DNA of 54,186 nucleotides from Rhizobium ecuadorense. GTDB lineage: Bacteria; Pseudomonadota; Alphaproteobacteria; Rhizobiales; Rhizobiaceae. The DNA is taken from the NCBI RefSeq assembly GCF_001187535.1, contig NZ_LFIO01001353.1, forward strand, positions 1 through 54,186. The letters run 5' to 3'. Both the position numbers and the translations under genes were made by a program. This document shows, piece by piece, positions 33,448 through 42,306 of this stretch (the stretch's first letter is position 1; every line of letters starts with the position of its first letter). Below the pieces are notes generated by a model, which ran no database searches, was not told the DNA's origin, and saw only the letters and a list, made by a program, of their open reading frames with translations.

Positions 33448-35223
33448 TCAGAATTCTTCCCAATCGGATTTCAGCGCGCCGGCCGCCGATCCATGAGCCG
33501 AGGCCGTGCGGACGACTTTCAAAGCCGCCGGCACCGAAGGATGACGCCCGGCCTGCGTAGACGAAGAGCGTGATTTCGGCGCGTCCTCGAAACGGAACTG
33601 CTCAAGAAGCTTGAAGAGTGCCGCAGCCTCCCGGGCAAGGCCATGGCTTGCGGCAGTCTGCTCCTCAACCATCGCGGCATTCTGCTGCGTTCCCTGGTCG
33701 ACGGTGTTGATGGTCTGGCTGATGCCGCCAAGCGCCGTCGATTGCTCGCGCGCCGCCTCGACGATCGCCGTGACGTTGGTATTGATGTCATGAACCTGGC
33801 TCGTGATTTCCCGCAGCGCCGATCCGGCATTCGTGACGAGAGCGACGCCGTTTGCGACATGGGAACCGGACGCGGTAATCAGGCTCTTGATCTCTTTCGC
33901 GGCTTTCGCCGACCGCTGGGCCAGCTCACGGACCTCCTGTGCAACGACCGCAAACCCCTTGCCGGCCTCCCCTGCCCGCGCCGCCTCTACGCCGGCATTG
34001 AGCGCCAGAAGATTGGTCTGGAAGGCGATTTCATCGATGACGCCGATAATGTTGGAAATTTCGTGTGACGAGTTTTCGATCTGATCCATCGCTCCGATCG
34101 CATCCCGCACCACCTGGCCGGAATGCTCCGCATGGTGTTTGGTGCGCGCCACCAGCTGACCGGCTTCCTCGGCGCGGCGGCTCGAATCCTTGACCGTGGT
34201 GGTAATTTCCTCAAGCGCGGCCGCCGTCTCTTCGACCGAGGCCGCTTGCTGCTCGGTGCGTTTTGCCAGGTCATCGGCTGCCGTGCGGATTTCGTTGGAA
34301 CCAGCCGAAATCGCCTTGGCATTTTCGGCAACCGTTGCCATTGCGTCCTTCAGTTTTTCCGAGGCGCTGTTGAAGTCGGTGCGCAGCCGCTCCAATGAGG
34401 GAATGAAAGGCATCCGGATCGCCTGCGACAGGTCGCCGTCGGCGAAGTTCGTCAGGCAACGGGCAAGTTGTTCGACATTCTCGACGCGCGCCGTGACATC
34501 GGTGGCAAACTTGACGACTTTGAACACCTGGCCGTTCAGGTCGAAGATCGGATTGTAGGAGGCCTGGATGTAGACCTTCCGCCCGCCCTTTCCGACACGC
34601 ATGAATTCGTCGGCGATCAACTGGCCGCTCGCAAGCTTGCGCCAGAATTCCTTGTAAGCCTCCGATCTCGAATAGTCGGTTTCGCAGAACATCGAATGAT
34701 GTTTGCCCTGGATCTCGGCAAGCGAATAGCCGAGGGCGGCGAGGAAATTGTCGTTGGCGTTCAAAACTTCGCCGGCCGGGGTGAGTTCGATGATCGCCTG
34801 AGCGCGCGATAATGCGTCGATCTTGCCCGCATCCTCGGCGGATTTCAGCTTCTGCGCGGTGATATCGGTTGCGATCTTGATGACCTTGACCGGCCTGCCG
34901 CGCCGCAACACCGGATTGTAGGACGCTTCGATCCAGACTTCGCGGCCGCCTTTTCCGAGCCGCTTATATTGCTGCTGATCGAATTTCCCGGCTGACAGCT
35001 TCGTCCAGAAGGCTTTGTATTCCGCCGAGGCCGCATAGGCAGGCTCGACGAACATGCGGTGATGTTGTCCGGCGATCTCCCGCAACTCATAGCCGAGCGC
35101 CCGGCAGAAATTTTCGTTCGCGGTAAGGATCATGCCCGACAGGTCGAATTCGATCATGGCTTGCGAGTTCGATAGAGCGGCAAGAGCCGCAACGGCATTT
35201 GCACCACGATCAAGAATGCTCAC
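33448..35223 (-). CDS. Soluble chemoreceptor with two PAS domains
   Basis: This 591-residue methyl-accepting chemotaxis protein has no membrane helix. Two PAS domains (about residues 10-112 and 132-235) have near-identical motifs: GxHHRMF/GKHHSMF, then RLGKGGREVWIEASYNPV and RVGKGGRKVYIQASYNPI, each ending in KIATDIT/KFATDVT. They are followed by a HAMP-like segment (about 240-290) and the signalling domain (about 300-540) with the conserved tip DEIAFQTNLLALNAGVEAAR. The last five residues, DWEEF, fit the CheR/CheB tether pattern (aromatic-x-x-aromatic). It probably senses a cytoplasmic signal such as redox or energy state; no cofactor can be assigned. Confidence 0.92.
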   Translation of the reverse strand: MSILDRGANAVAALAALSNSQAMIEFDLSGMILTANENFCRALGYELREIAGQHHRMFVEPAYAASAEYKAFWTKLSAGKFDQQQYKRLGKGGREVWIEASYNPVLRRGRPVKVIKIATDITAQKLKSAEDAGKIDALSRAQAIIELTPAGEVLNANDNFLAALGYSLAEIQGKHHSMFCETDYSRSEAYKEFWRKLASGQLIADEFMRVGKGGRKVYIQASYNPIFDLNGQVFKVVKFATDVTARVENVEQLARCLTNFADGDLSQAIRMPFIPSLERLRTDFNSASEKLKDAMATVAENAKAISAGSNEIRTAADDLAKRTEQQAASVEETAAALEEITTTVKDSSRRAEEAGQLVARTKHHAEHSGQVVRDAIGAMDQIENSSHEISNIIGVIDEIAFQTNLLALNAGVEAARAGEAGKGFAVVAQEVRELAQRSAKAAKEIKSLITASGSHVANGVALVTNAGSALREITSQVHDINTNVTAIVEAAREQSTALGGISQTINTVDQGTQQNAAMVEEQTAASHGLAREAAALFKLLEQFRFEDAPKSRSSSTQAGRHPSVPAALKVVRTASAHGSAAGALKSDWEEF

Positions 35224-35299
35224 TCGTAAATCCCCCCAGATTTCATCGCAGTCAATTCGGACATGTCACGAATATTTTACTGTGCTTATTAATGGGGAT

Positions 35300-35641
35300 T
35301 TAATGATTAATATAAGGTTTAACGGCTGAGCCGGTTTTCAGTTGCGCCATCGCAAGCAGCGTGTCTGCGCTTATCGTCGCTGAGCCAGGACCGAAGCGCT
35401 GACGACGTGGTGCCCGTGCCGGTGGCGACGTCAACATGGCCGTGAAGCGTTTGATCAAATTGTCGACTTTGTCAGGATCCCGCAGATCCTTGATGTCGAT
35501 GAAATTCTCGACCATCTCGGCCTGCTTGTCGACGTCCATGTTCGAGACATAGCTGGACAGGTTGAATCTGGTGGTAAAAAACTCGAAAAGCGCGCTGTCG
35601 CCCAGAATGTCGAAGGCGTTCGAAATTTCCGGCGCCTGGCG
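35300..35641 (-). pseudogene. 3' fragment of a DUF1217 flagellar-locus gene
   Basis: Reading on the minus strand, an open segment from 35641 gives RQAPEISNAFDILGDSALFE and, after a Met at 35539, MDVDKQAEMVENFIDIKDL, then a C-terminal MLAMQ-like tail (TLLAMAQLKTG). This is the C-terminal third of the DUF1217 family, proteins encoded in rhizobial flagellar clusters. It is preceded in frame by a TAG stop (35642-35644) and no upstream part of the gene is visible, so it is a truncated relic. Its internal proline/arginine-rich part (SPPARAPRRQR) also looks degraded. Confidence 0.65.
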
Positions 35642-35705
35642 CTAGCCAATCGTTTGATTTTAAAACGATTTTTAAGTCAAACCATGTGCACGCGTAGTTG
35701 CAAGT

Positions 35706-35882
35706 ATGCCCGCCGCCGGCTCGATGGGCGCCGCCCGCACCAGATCATCATTGCCCAAGAGGAATCAGAAATTGCTTTTGCTGGAACGCGCACCGGAGAT
35801 GCCGATCGAGATGGACGAGCCGACCATCGTCGCAACCTGGGAAAACCGCACGCAAATCATCGAAATCATGCATAGCGCGTGA
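35706..35882 (+). CDS. Possible small ORF or gene fragment, 58 aa
   Basis: I do not recognise this. The frame has coding-like composition in its second half (ERAPEMPIEMDEPTIVATWE), with a C-terminal ENRTQIIEIMHSA. No Shine-Dalgarno sequence is visible, so it may be a fragment of a lost gene. The surrounding 35.2-36.2 kb stretch otherwise contains no intact gene and appears to be a site of past rearrangement. Confidence 0.3.
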   Translation: MPAAGSMGAARTRSSLPKRNQKLLLLERAPEMPIEMDEPTIVATWENRTQIIEIMHSA

Positions 35883-36246
35883 GATGAGCCAGGAGTTCCA
35901 AAAGCTTTGGCCCGGTGGCCATTCATCGAGAAGTTCAAAGCTCTATGCCTTTGTGAATCTCGCGGCAAGATCGATATCCGTGCCGGCTTGCGCTGAAGGG
36001 CGGGCATAGAAGGCCATGGCTGGCTCGTGCTCGGCCTGACCCCGTCAGCCAGACGAAGGTAATGCTACCAAAATAGCCCTTGTCGCTGATCACCCCAATT
36101 TTGGACGCCTGCCTCCGCCCCGGGCGGGCCGATCAACTTCTGATACCCAGAAGAATTAACCATATTTCAGCGTTCGTGCGAAATAATGCGGTACGTAGAT
36201 CAGGCATCTCGCGAACGAGAAGCCAAAAGTTATTTGGAGACGAACC

Positions 36247-38064
36247 TTGGCCTTTACTATTGCCCGCAGTTTAGTGGCGTTTGGTGTCGCCGTTTCAGCA
36301 GGCCTTTTCATGTCGATTGGATTGCAGCAATCGGCGCTCGAAAGGCTGAAGGTCAACGGCCCGGTTTATGAGCAGGTCGTCTACGGCAAGGATCTGATCG
36401 CCGATATCCTGCCGCCGCCGCTGTTTGTCGTCGAATCCTACATGCTTTCCTTCGAGGCGAGCAAATTTCCCGAACTCACCGACACCAATCTTGCCAAGAT
36501 CGCCAATCTCAAGGCCGCTTACGACGACCGCCGCGCCTATTGGAAAACCACCCGGCTGCCGCAGTCTTTGAAGGACGAACTCGAAAACGATGTGCTTGCC
36601 AAGGGCGATACATTCTGGGACGTGATGAACCGCGAGATCATCCCGGCCCTGACCGCCAAGGACGAGGACAGGGCGCACGGGGCGATCGAGCAGTTGCGCG
36701 TCGCCTTTCATTCGCACCAGGACGCGGTCGAAAAACTCGTCGCCAATTCCGACGCCTTCCTGAAGGGCGAGGAGCGCAATGCCGCCTCGGAAATCGTCAC
36801 CTGGACGATCTATGCAGGTGGCGCCGGCCTCGGATCCTTCGCGTTGTTGCTGGTCGGGCTCTATCTCCTGCGCCGCCGGGCGATCGTGCCGCTCGACGGC
36901 ATGAAGGCCTATATGGGCAACCTCGCAGACGGCGATTTTTCGACCGAGGTTCCCTATGCCAGCCGTTCCGACGAGATCGGCGCCATGTCCAAGGCCGTGG
37001 CGGTCTTCCGCCGAAACGCGCTCGAGCGGCAGGACGCGCAGAAGCGCGAGACGGCGCTTCGCGATGCGGAATTTGAACGCGAACGCAGCCAGATGGCCGA
37101 CAAAGCCGCCGAGGAGCAGGGACGCGAAACGGTGATCGCTCAGCTGACCCACGGCCTGGACCAGCTATCGCACGGCAATCTCGATTGCCGGATCGCCACA
37201 CCCTTTGCCGCCGCTTACGAGACTTTGCGCGCCAAGTTCAACGACAGCATGGACGCGCTTTGCGCCTCGATGGCCGAGATCGCCCAGACCTCCAAACAGG
37301 TGGATAGCTCCTCGGCCGACATTACGGGTGCAACCGAGAGTCTCGCATCGCGCACCGAACAGCAGGCCGCCATGCTCGAAGAGGCCACAACCGCGCTCGA
37401 CGAGATGAATGCCAAGGCGAAGGACGCCGCCGAACATGCCGGCAAGGCAACCGGCATGATGACTGAGACCCGCACCAGCGCCGAGCGTTCGGCGGCCGTC
37501 GTTCGCGAAGCCATCGCCGCCATGGAACGGATCGAAGGCTCGTCGTCGCAGATCGGCGACATTGTCAACGTCATCGATGAAATCGCCTTCCAGACCAATC
37601 TCCTGGCGCTCAATGCCGGCGTCGAAGCCGCCCGTGCGGGCGAAGCCGGCAAGGGTTTCGCCGTCGTGGCGCAGGAGGTGCGCGAACTCGCCATGCGCTC
37701 GGCCAACGCCGCCAAGGAGATCAGGGCCCTGATTTCCACATCCTCGTCTCAGGTTTCCACCGGCGTGGAGCTTGTCAACCGCACCGGCAAGGCGCTTCAG
37801 GAAATCGAAGGACAGGTCGAGCAGGTTGCCGGGCTCATCGCCCGGATCGTCTCGGTATCCTCCGAGCAGGCGGTCGCGATCCGCGAGATCAACGCCGCCG
37901 TCAATGCTCTCGACCAGGTGACGCAACACAACGCGGCAATGGCCGTCGAAACCGCTTCGGCCTGCCGCGCACTCGGCGCCCAAACGCAGACATTGGAAGG
38001 GGTCGTCAGGCGCTTTCAGATCGATGCGGCAACCAGCATGTCTAGGCCGCGTCAAGCCGCTTGA
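36247..38064 (+). CDS. Transmembrane chemoreceptor (methyl-accepting chemotaxis protein)
   Basis: This 605-residue chemoreceptor has an N-terminal membrane helix (about residues 5-25), a periplasmic helical sensor region (about 28-180), a second membrane helix (about 185-208), a HAMP domain (about 210-262), a second HAMP-like segment (about 300-345) and a signalling domain with tip DEIAFQTNLLALNAGVEAAR. The TTG start has GGAG eight bases upstream. Unlike the PAS receptor nearby, it has no C-terminal aromatic pentapeptide. The ligand is unknown. It is convergent with the ectoine operon. Confidence 0.9.
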   Translation: MAFTIARSLVAFGVAVSAGLFMSIGLQQSALERLKVNGPVYEQVVYGKDLIADILPPPLFVVESYMLSFEASKFPELTDTNLAKIANLKAAYDDRRAYWKTTRLPQSLKDELENDVLAKGDTFWDVMNREIIPALTAKDEDRAHGAIEQLRVAFHSHQDAVEKLVANSDAFLKGEERNAASEIVTWTIYAGGAGLGSFALLLVGLYLLRRRAIVPLDGMKAYMGNLADGDFSTEVPYASRSDEIGAMSKAVAVFRRNALERQDAQKRETALRDAEFERERSQMADKAAEEQGRETVIAQLTHGLDQLSHGNLDCRIATPFAAAYETLRAKFNDSMDALCASMAEIAQTSKQVDSSSADITGATESLASRTEQQAAMLEEATTALDEMNAKAKDAAEHAGKATGMMTETRTSAERSAAVVREAIAAMERIEGSSSQIGDIVNVIDEIAFQTNLLALNAGVEAARAGEAGKGFAVVAQEVRELAMRSANAAKEIRALISTSSSQVSTGVELVNRTGKALQEIEGQVEQVAGLIARIVSVSSEQAVAIREINAAVNALDQVTQHNAAMAVETASACRALGAQTQTLEGVVRRFQIDAATSMSRPRQAA

Positions 38065-38090
38065 CCGGTTGCGGCCAAGCTCCTTTCACC

Positions 38091-39098
38091 TCACTTGTCG
38101 ACGGTTGCGACGACGGCAACACAATCGCCTGATTTGACCAGGCCCGGGAAATGCCGGGCGCAGAGAATGCCGTCCATGCCGGCGCGGATTTCGCGGGGGA
38201 CCACCCCCGTCCTTCCGGTCGGATAGATGCGGGCGATGACGGCGTGCTCCGTGACAGCTTCGCCGAGATCGATGACCGGTTCGACCAATCCGCCCTCCTC
38301 CGCGAAGGAGAAACAGCGGCCGTCCGGCATGTCGAGCCAGATCGTCGGACCGGCATCGACAGCGCCAGCGACGATCCCGGCATGGCGCAGCACATTCATG
38401 GTGCCGCGCTTGGCGATCGCCGCACTCTTGGCCGTGGCAGTGCCGCCGCCGCCGAGTTCCGTGGTGACGAAGACCTTGCCCATCTCCTCGGCGGCAGTGT
38501 CGTACATGCCGACCGCATCGATCTCCAGCATCTTCATCGAATAGGGCGCGGCAAAGGCCGTGACGAAATCGAAAGCCTTCGCCTCCTGTTGTTTGTTCGG
38601 CAGGATATGGGCTGCGCAGAACGGCAGAAAGTCGAGCGTCTTGCCGCCGGAATGAAAGTCGAGCACGAGATCCGCCATCGGCAGAAGCACACGCTGAAAG
38701 TAATCGGCGATCTTCTCCGTCACCGTGCCGTCCGGCCGACCCGGAAAGCTGCGGTTCATGTTGCCCCGGTCGATCGGCGAGGTTCGGGTTCCCGCCTGAA
38801 ACGCCGGATAATTCATCGCCGGCACGATGATGACAGCGCCGCTCACCTCCTCGGCCTTCAGGCTGCGGGCAAGATCGAAGAGCGCGATCGGTCCTTCATA
38901 TTCATCGCCGTGATTGCCGCCGGTCAGCAGCGCTGTCGGTCCCTTGCCGTTCCGGATGACCATAATCGGGATCATCACCGACCCCCAGGCGGAATCGTCG
39001 CGGCTGTAAGGCAGCCTGAGGAAGCCGTGCTGCACACCCTCGGCGGCGAAATCCACCGTCGCGCTGATCGGCGACGGCCGTAAGCCAATCTCGTTCAT
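38091..39098 (-). CDS. doeB: N-acetyl-2,4-diaminobutyrate deacetylase DoeB/EutE
   Basis: This 335-residue enzyme is a member of the succinylglutamate desuccinylase/aspartoacylase (zinc carboxypeptidase-like) family. Zinc-site motifs are visible: GGNHGDEYEGP (His and Glu) and DFHSGGKT (His). In the ectoine pathway it removes acetate from N-alpha-acetyl-L-2,4-diaminobutyrate to give L-2,4-diaminobutyrate. It is the last gene of the minus-strand operon, seven bases after doeA, which fits the S. meliloti eutDE order. Confidence 0.9.
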   Translation of the reverse strand: MNEIGLRPSPISATVDFAAEGVQHGFLRLPYSRDDSAWGSVMIPIMVIRNGKGPTALLTGGNHGDEYEGPIALFDLARSLKAEEVSGAVIIVPAMNYPAFQAGTRTSPIDRGNMNRSFPGRPDGTVTEKIADYFQRVLLPMADLVLDFHSGGKTLDFLPFCAAHILPNKQQEAKAFDFVTAFAAPYSMKMLEIDAVGMYDTAAEEMGKVFVTTELGGGGTATAKSAAIAKRGTMNVLRHAGIVAGAVDAGPTIWLDMPDGRCFSFAEEGGLVEPVIDLGEAVTEHAVIARIYPTGRTGVVPREIRAGMDGILCARHFPGLVKSGDCVAVVATVDK

Positions 39099-39105
39099 GA
39101 CAGCC

Positions 39106-40287
39106 TCAATCCTTGACCATCAGCCTGCGCGGCACGTCGGCGAAACATTCGACGCCGCTGTCGGTGATGAGAATGCTTTCGGTCGTCTCGAAACCCATGT
39201 CGTCGAGCCAGAGGCCGGTCATGAAATGGAAAGTCATACCGGGCTTCAGCTCCGTCCGGTCGCCTGGCCGCAGGCTCATGGTGCGCTCGCCCCAGTCCGG
39301 CGGATAGGACAGGCCGATTGGGTAGCCGGTGCGGTTGTCCTTGACGATGCCGTATTTCTTCAGGACCGCGAAGAAGGCGTTGGCGATGTCCTCGCAGCTA
39401 TTGCCGGGCTTGGCGACGGCAAGACCGGCCTCCATGCCTTCGAGTGTCGCTTTCTCGGCATCGAGAAAAGCCTGGGTCGGCTTGCCGAGGAAGACCGTGC
39501 GCGACAGCGGCAGATGATAACGGTTGTAGCAACCGGCGATTTCGAAGAAGGTCCCCTCGCCCTTCTTCAGCGGCCGGTCGTCCCAGGTCAGATGCGGCGC
39601 GGATGCTTCGATCCCGGATGGCAGCAGCGGCACGATCGCCGGATAATCGCCGCCGATGCCGTCGACGCCGCGGGTGCCGGCATCATAGATTTCCGCCACC
39701 AGATCGCATTTGCGCATGCCGACCTCGATCCTGTCGAAGATGCGGGCATGCATCGCCTCGACGATCCGGGCGGCGTTGCGCATATATTTGATTTCGGTCT
39801 CGCTCTTGACCGCGCGCTGCCAGTTGACCAGCGCGGTCGCGTCGACGAAGCGAGCGTTCGGCAGGTGCTTCTGCAGCGCCGCGAAGGCGGCCGCCGAGAA
39901 CCAGTAATTGTCCATTTCGACGCCGATCGTCAGCTTGCCGAAGCCGCGTTCCGTCAGGATGCCGGCAAGGTAATCCATCGGATGGCGCTCGGTCGACTGC
40001 ACGTAATGATCGGGATAGCCGACGATGTTGTCGTGCTGCAGATAGGCGGTGAACTTGGCGCCGTTGGCATCCTGGCCGCGGCCGAACCAGATCGGTTCGC
40101 CCTGCGGCGGCACGATCACTGCCTGGTGCACGTAGAAGGACCAGCCGTCATAGCCGGTCAGCCAAGCCATGTTCGAGGGGTCGCTGACAATAAGCAGGTC
40201 GATGCCCTTCGCCTCCATGGCGCGCCGTGTCTTTTCCAGCCGCGCGGCATATTCGCCGAGCGAGAATTTGAGATTGGGCTGGGTCAT
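39106..40287 (-). CDS. doeA: Ectoine hydrolase DoeA/EutD
   Basis: This 393-residue protein has the M24 'pita-bread' peptidase fold: an N-terminal creatinase-like domain (about residues 10-150) and a C-terminal catalytic domain. It opens the ectoine ring to N-acetyl-diaminobutyrate. The classic M24 metal-ligand set is not complete (for example NRYHLPLSRT where an Asp-containing motif would normally be), while the late Glu motif FETTESILIT is present; this is consistent with DoeA rather than an aminopeptidase. It lies between eutC and doeB. Confidence 0.9.
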   Translation of the reverse strand: MTQPNLKFSLGEYAARLEKTRRAMEAKGIDLLIVSDPSNMAWLTGYDGWSFYVHQAVIVPPQGEPIWFGRGQDANGAKFTAYLQHDNIVGYPDHYVQSTERHPMDYLAGILTERGFGKLTIGVEMDNYWFSAAAFAALQKHLPNARFVDATALVNWQRAVKSETEIKYMRNAARIVEAMHARIFDRIEVGMRKCDLVAEIYDAGTRGVDGIGGDYPAIVPLLPSGIEASAPHLTWDDRPLKKGEGTFFEIAGCYNRYHLPLSRTVFLGKPTQAFLDAEKATLEGMEAGLAVAKPGNSCEDIANAFFAVLKKYGIVKDNRTGYPIGLSYPPDWGERTMSLRPGDRTELKPGMTFHFMTGLWLDDMGFETTESILITDSGVECFADVPRRLMVKD

Positions 40288-40311
40288 GTTTATTCCCTTC
40301 TTTTCCGTCGA

Positions 40312-41304
40312 TCAGCTTTCGAATGGGGTGCCTACATTCGCCGCGCCGGCGCAGGCGAAGGCGAGGGTGGCGATGGCGGTGTCCTGGATGCCGGTCCCGG
40401 TGAGGTCGGCGATGGTGATCTGGTCGTCGCTCGTCCGTCCCTGCACCCTGCCGGCGATGATCTGGCCAAGCTCGGCGAAGACTGCATCGGCTGTGATCAG
40501 CCCAGCGTCGATGGCGTGATGCAGCTCGCCGAGACGCCGCGTCTGCTTCAGGCTGTCGGCGACATAGAGGCCGGCACCGGCGATGACGGCGGGGGCGATC
40601 TCGTTCTTGTGCTCCGCATCCGAGCCGATGGCCGTCAGATGCTGCCCGGGTTCCAGCCACCCGGCCTCGATGATCGGCGTCTCGGAGGGTGTGGTGGTCA
40701 CGACGAGATCGGCGCCGGAGATTGCTTCTCTCGGATCCCTTATCGCGGTGACGGGAAAGCCAAGCCTTGCGGCCAGTTCCGCCGCGGCGCCCTCGGCTTT
40801 TGCGGCATCACGCGCCCATATCCTGGCGTCGCGGATCGGACGCACCAGCGTCAAGGCTTCAAGCTGCAGCCGCGCCTGCATGCCCGCCCCGAAGACGGCG
40901 GCCACGGACGCATTTTCACGTGACAGATGTTTGGCCGCGACCGCGCCGGCCGCCGCCGTGCGTATGTCGGTGAGATACCCATTGTCCAAGAGCAGCGCCT
41001 GTACCAACCCGGTCCGGCTCGACAGCAGCACCATCATGCCGTTGGTGCTCGGCAGGCCGATCTTCGGATTGTCGAAGAAACCGGGGCTGATCTTGATCGC
41101 GAAACCTTCGATGCCGGGGACATAGGCAGTCTTCACATCGACCTCGCCGCGATAGTCCGGAATGTCGAGCCGCAGAATCGGCGGCATGGCGACCGCCTTG
41201 GTTGCAAGCGCTGCGAAAGCCTCTTCGATACAGGCGACGGCATCGCGGTCGAGCCCGACGATCTCTCGCAATTGCGCTTCCGTCAGAATGATCATCCGGC
41301 TCAT
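40312..41304 (-). CDS. eutC: Ectoine-utilisation protein EutC (ornithine cyclodeaminase family)
   Basis: This 330-residue protein is in the ornithine cyclodeaminase/mu-crystallin family, with NAD(P)-binding motif VFGAGMQARLQLEAL and substrate-site segment NPKIGLPSTNGMMVLL. With EutA and EutB it is thought to convert 5-hydroxyectoine to ectoine. The ATG at 41304 overlaps the eutB stop as ATGA; the longer open frame to 41553 lies inside eutB and is not part of the protein. Confidence 0.9.
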   Translation of the reverse strand: MSRMIILTEAQLREIVGLDRDAVACIEEAFAALATKAVAMPPILRLDIPDYRGEVDVKTAYVPGIEGFAIKISPGFFDNPKIGLPSTNGMMVLLSSRTGLVQALLLDNGYLTDIRTAAAGAVAAKHLSRENASVAAVFGAGMQARLQLEALTLVRPIRDARIWARDAAKAEGAAAELAARLGFPVTAIRDPREAISGADLVVTTTPSETPIIEAGWLEPGQHLTAIGSDAEHKNEIAPAVIAGAGLYVADSLKQTRRLGELHHAIDAGLITADAVFAELGQIIAGRVQGRTSDDQITIADLTGTGIQDTAIATLAFACAGAANVGTPFES

Positions 41305-42302
41305 CGGCCATCCTCCCCGAACGTCACCATCTGGCCGTTGATCACCCGGCGGTGCTGTTCCATGTCGACATTCCGTCCGGACAGGATCGCAACGACAGGT
41401 CCGCCGGAGCGGATCTTTTCTGCAAGCAGGGCGGCGATGCCGACTGCACCCGCACCCTCCAGAATCTCGCGTTCGGCGGTATAAGCGTGGCGCATGCCGG
41501 CAGCGATTTCCGCCTCCGTCAGCAGGATGACGTCGTCGAGAAGAGCGCTGCACATGGCGAAGGTCACGCGATTGTCGAGGCCGATGCCGCCGCCGAGCGA
41601 GTCGGCAAGGCTTGGTAGCTCCTCGACCTGCACCGGCCGGCCGGCATCGAGACTCGCCTTCATCGCCGCGCCCCGCTCCATCGTCAGGCCGATCACCTTC
41701 ACCTTCGGATTGATGCCCTTGATCGCGGCCGCAGCGCCTGCCGCCAGGCCACCGCCCGAGAGCGGCACCAGAACCGTTGATGCCTGCGGCAGGGCGTCGA
41801 TGATCTCAAGCCCGAGCGTCCCCTGTCCGGCCACCACGGCCGGATGGTCGAAGGGCGGCACCATCACCAGCCCTTCCTCGCCGACCAGCCGGTCGACCTC
41901 CTGCTGCGCCTCGTCCTGCGATTGCCCGACGATGCGGATCTCGGCGCCGAGGCGGCGGATCTCCGAGATCTTGTTCTCCGGCACCAGCCGCGACATGCAG
42001 ATCGTCGCGACGGCACCTTCAGCCTTCGCCGCATAGGCAAGCGCCCGGCCGTGATTTCCGGTCGAGGCGGCGACCACGCCGCGCGCACGTTCTGCCGGCG
42101 ACAGGGCGAGCACCGCATTGGTCGCCCCGCGCAGCTTGAAGCTGCCGGTCGTCTGACGATGTTCGAGCTTCAGCCAGACGGGAACACCGGCAATGTCGCC
42201 AAGCGCTGCGGATTGTGCCATCGGTGTTTCGAGAACCCGGCCGGCGATCCGCCGCGCCGCCACGCGAATATCCTCCAGTGAAACGGGCAAGGTGCTCACC
42301 AT
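41301..42302 (-). CDS. eutB: Hydroxyectoine-utilisation dehydratase EutB (threonine-dehydratase-like)
   Basis: This 333-residue PLP enzyme is of fold type II. The PLP lysine is in TGSFKLRGATNAVL (about residue 51) and the phosphate-binding loop is VPLSGGGLAAG. It resembles threonine dehydratases but its cluster position identifies it as EutB, proposed to remove the hydroxyl group of hydroxyectoine as water. It is four bases from eutA and coupled to eutC. Confidence 0.88.
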   Translation of the reverse strand: MVSTLPVSLEDIRVAARRIAGRVLETPMAQSAALGDIAGVPVWLKLEHRQTTGSFKLRGATNAVLALSPAERARGVVAASTGNHGRALAYAAKAEGAVATICMSRLVPENKISEIRRLGAEIRIVGQSQDEAQQEVDRLVGEEGLVMVPPFDHPAVVAGQGTLGLEIIDALPQASTVLVPLSGGGLAAGAAAAIKGINPKVKVIGLTMERGAAMKASLDAGRPVQVEELPSLADSLGGGIGLDNRVTFAMCSALLDDVILLTEAEIAAGMRHAYTAEREILEGAGAVGIAALLAEKIRSGGPVVAILSGRNVDMEQHRRVINGQMVTFGEDGR

Positions 42303-42306
42303 GATC

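Noticed and set aside
35940..36110. Minus-strand VISDKGYFGS-like peptide suggestive of an IS4/IS5-type transposase
   Set aside because: Only about ten residues match loosely, with no ends or further motifs; too weak to call.
39097..40923. 608-codon plus-strand open frame
   Set aside because: It is antisense to doeA and eutC, which have full family motifs; long antisense frames are expected in high-GC coding DNA.
41305..41553. N-terminal extension of EutC
   Set aside because: It lies within eutB in another frame; the ATGA overlap gives a clear start at 41304.
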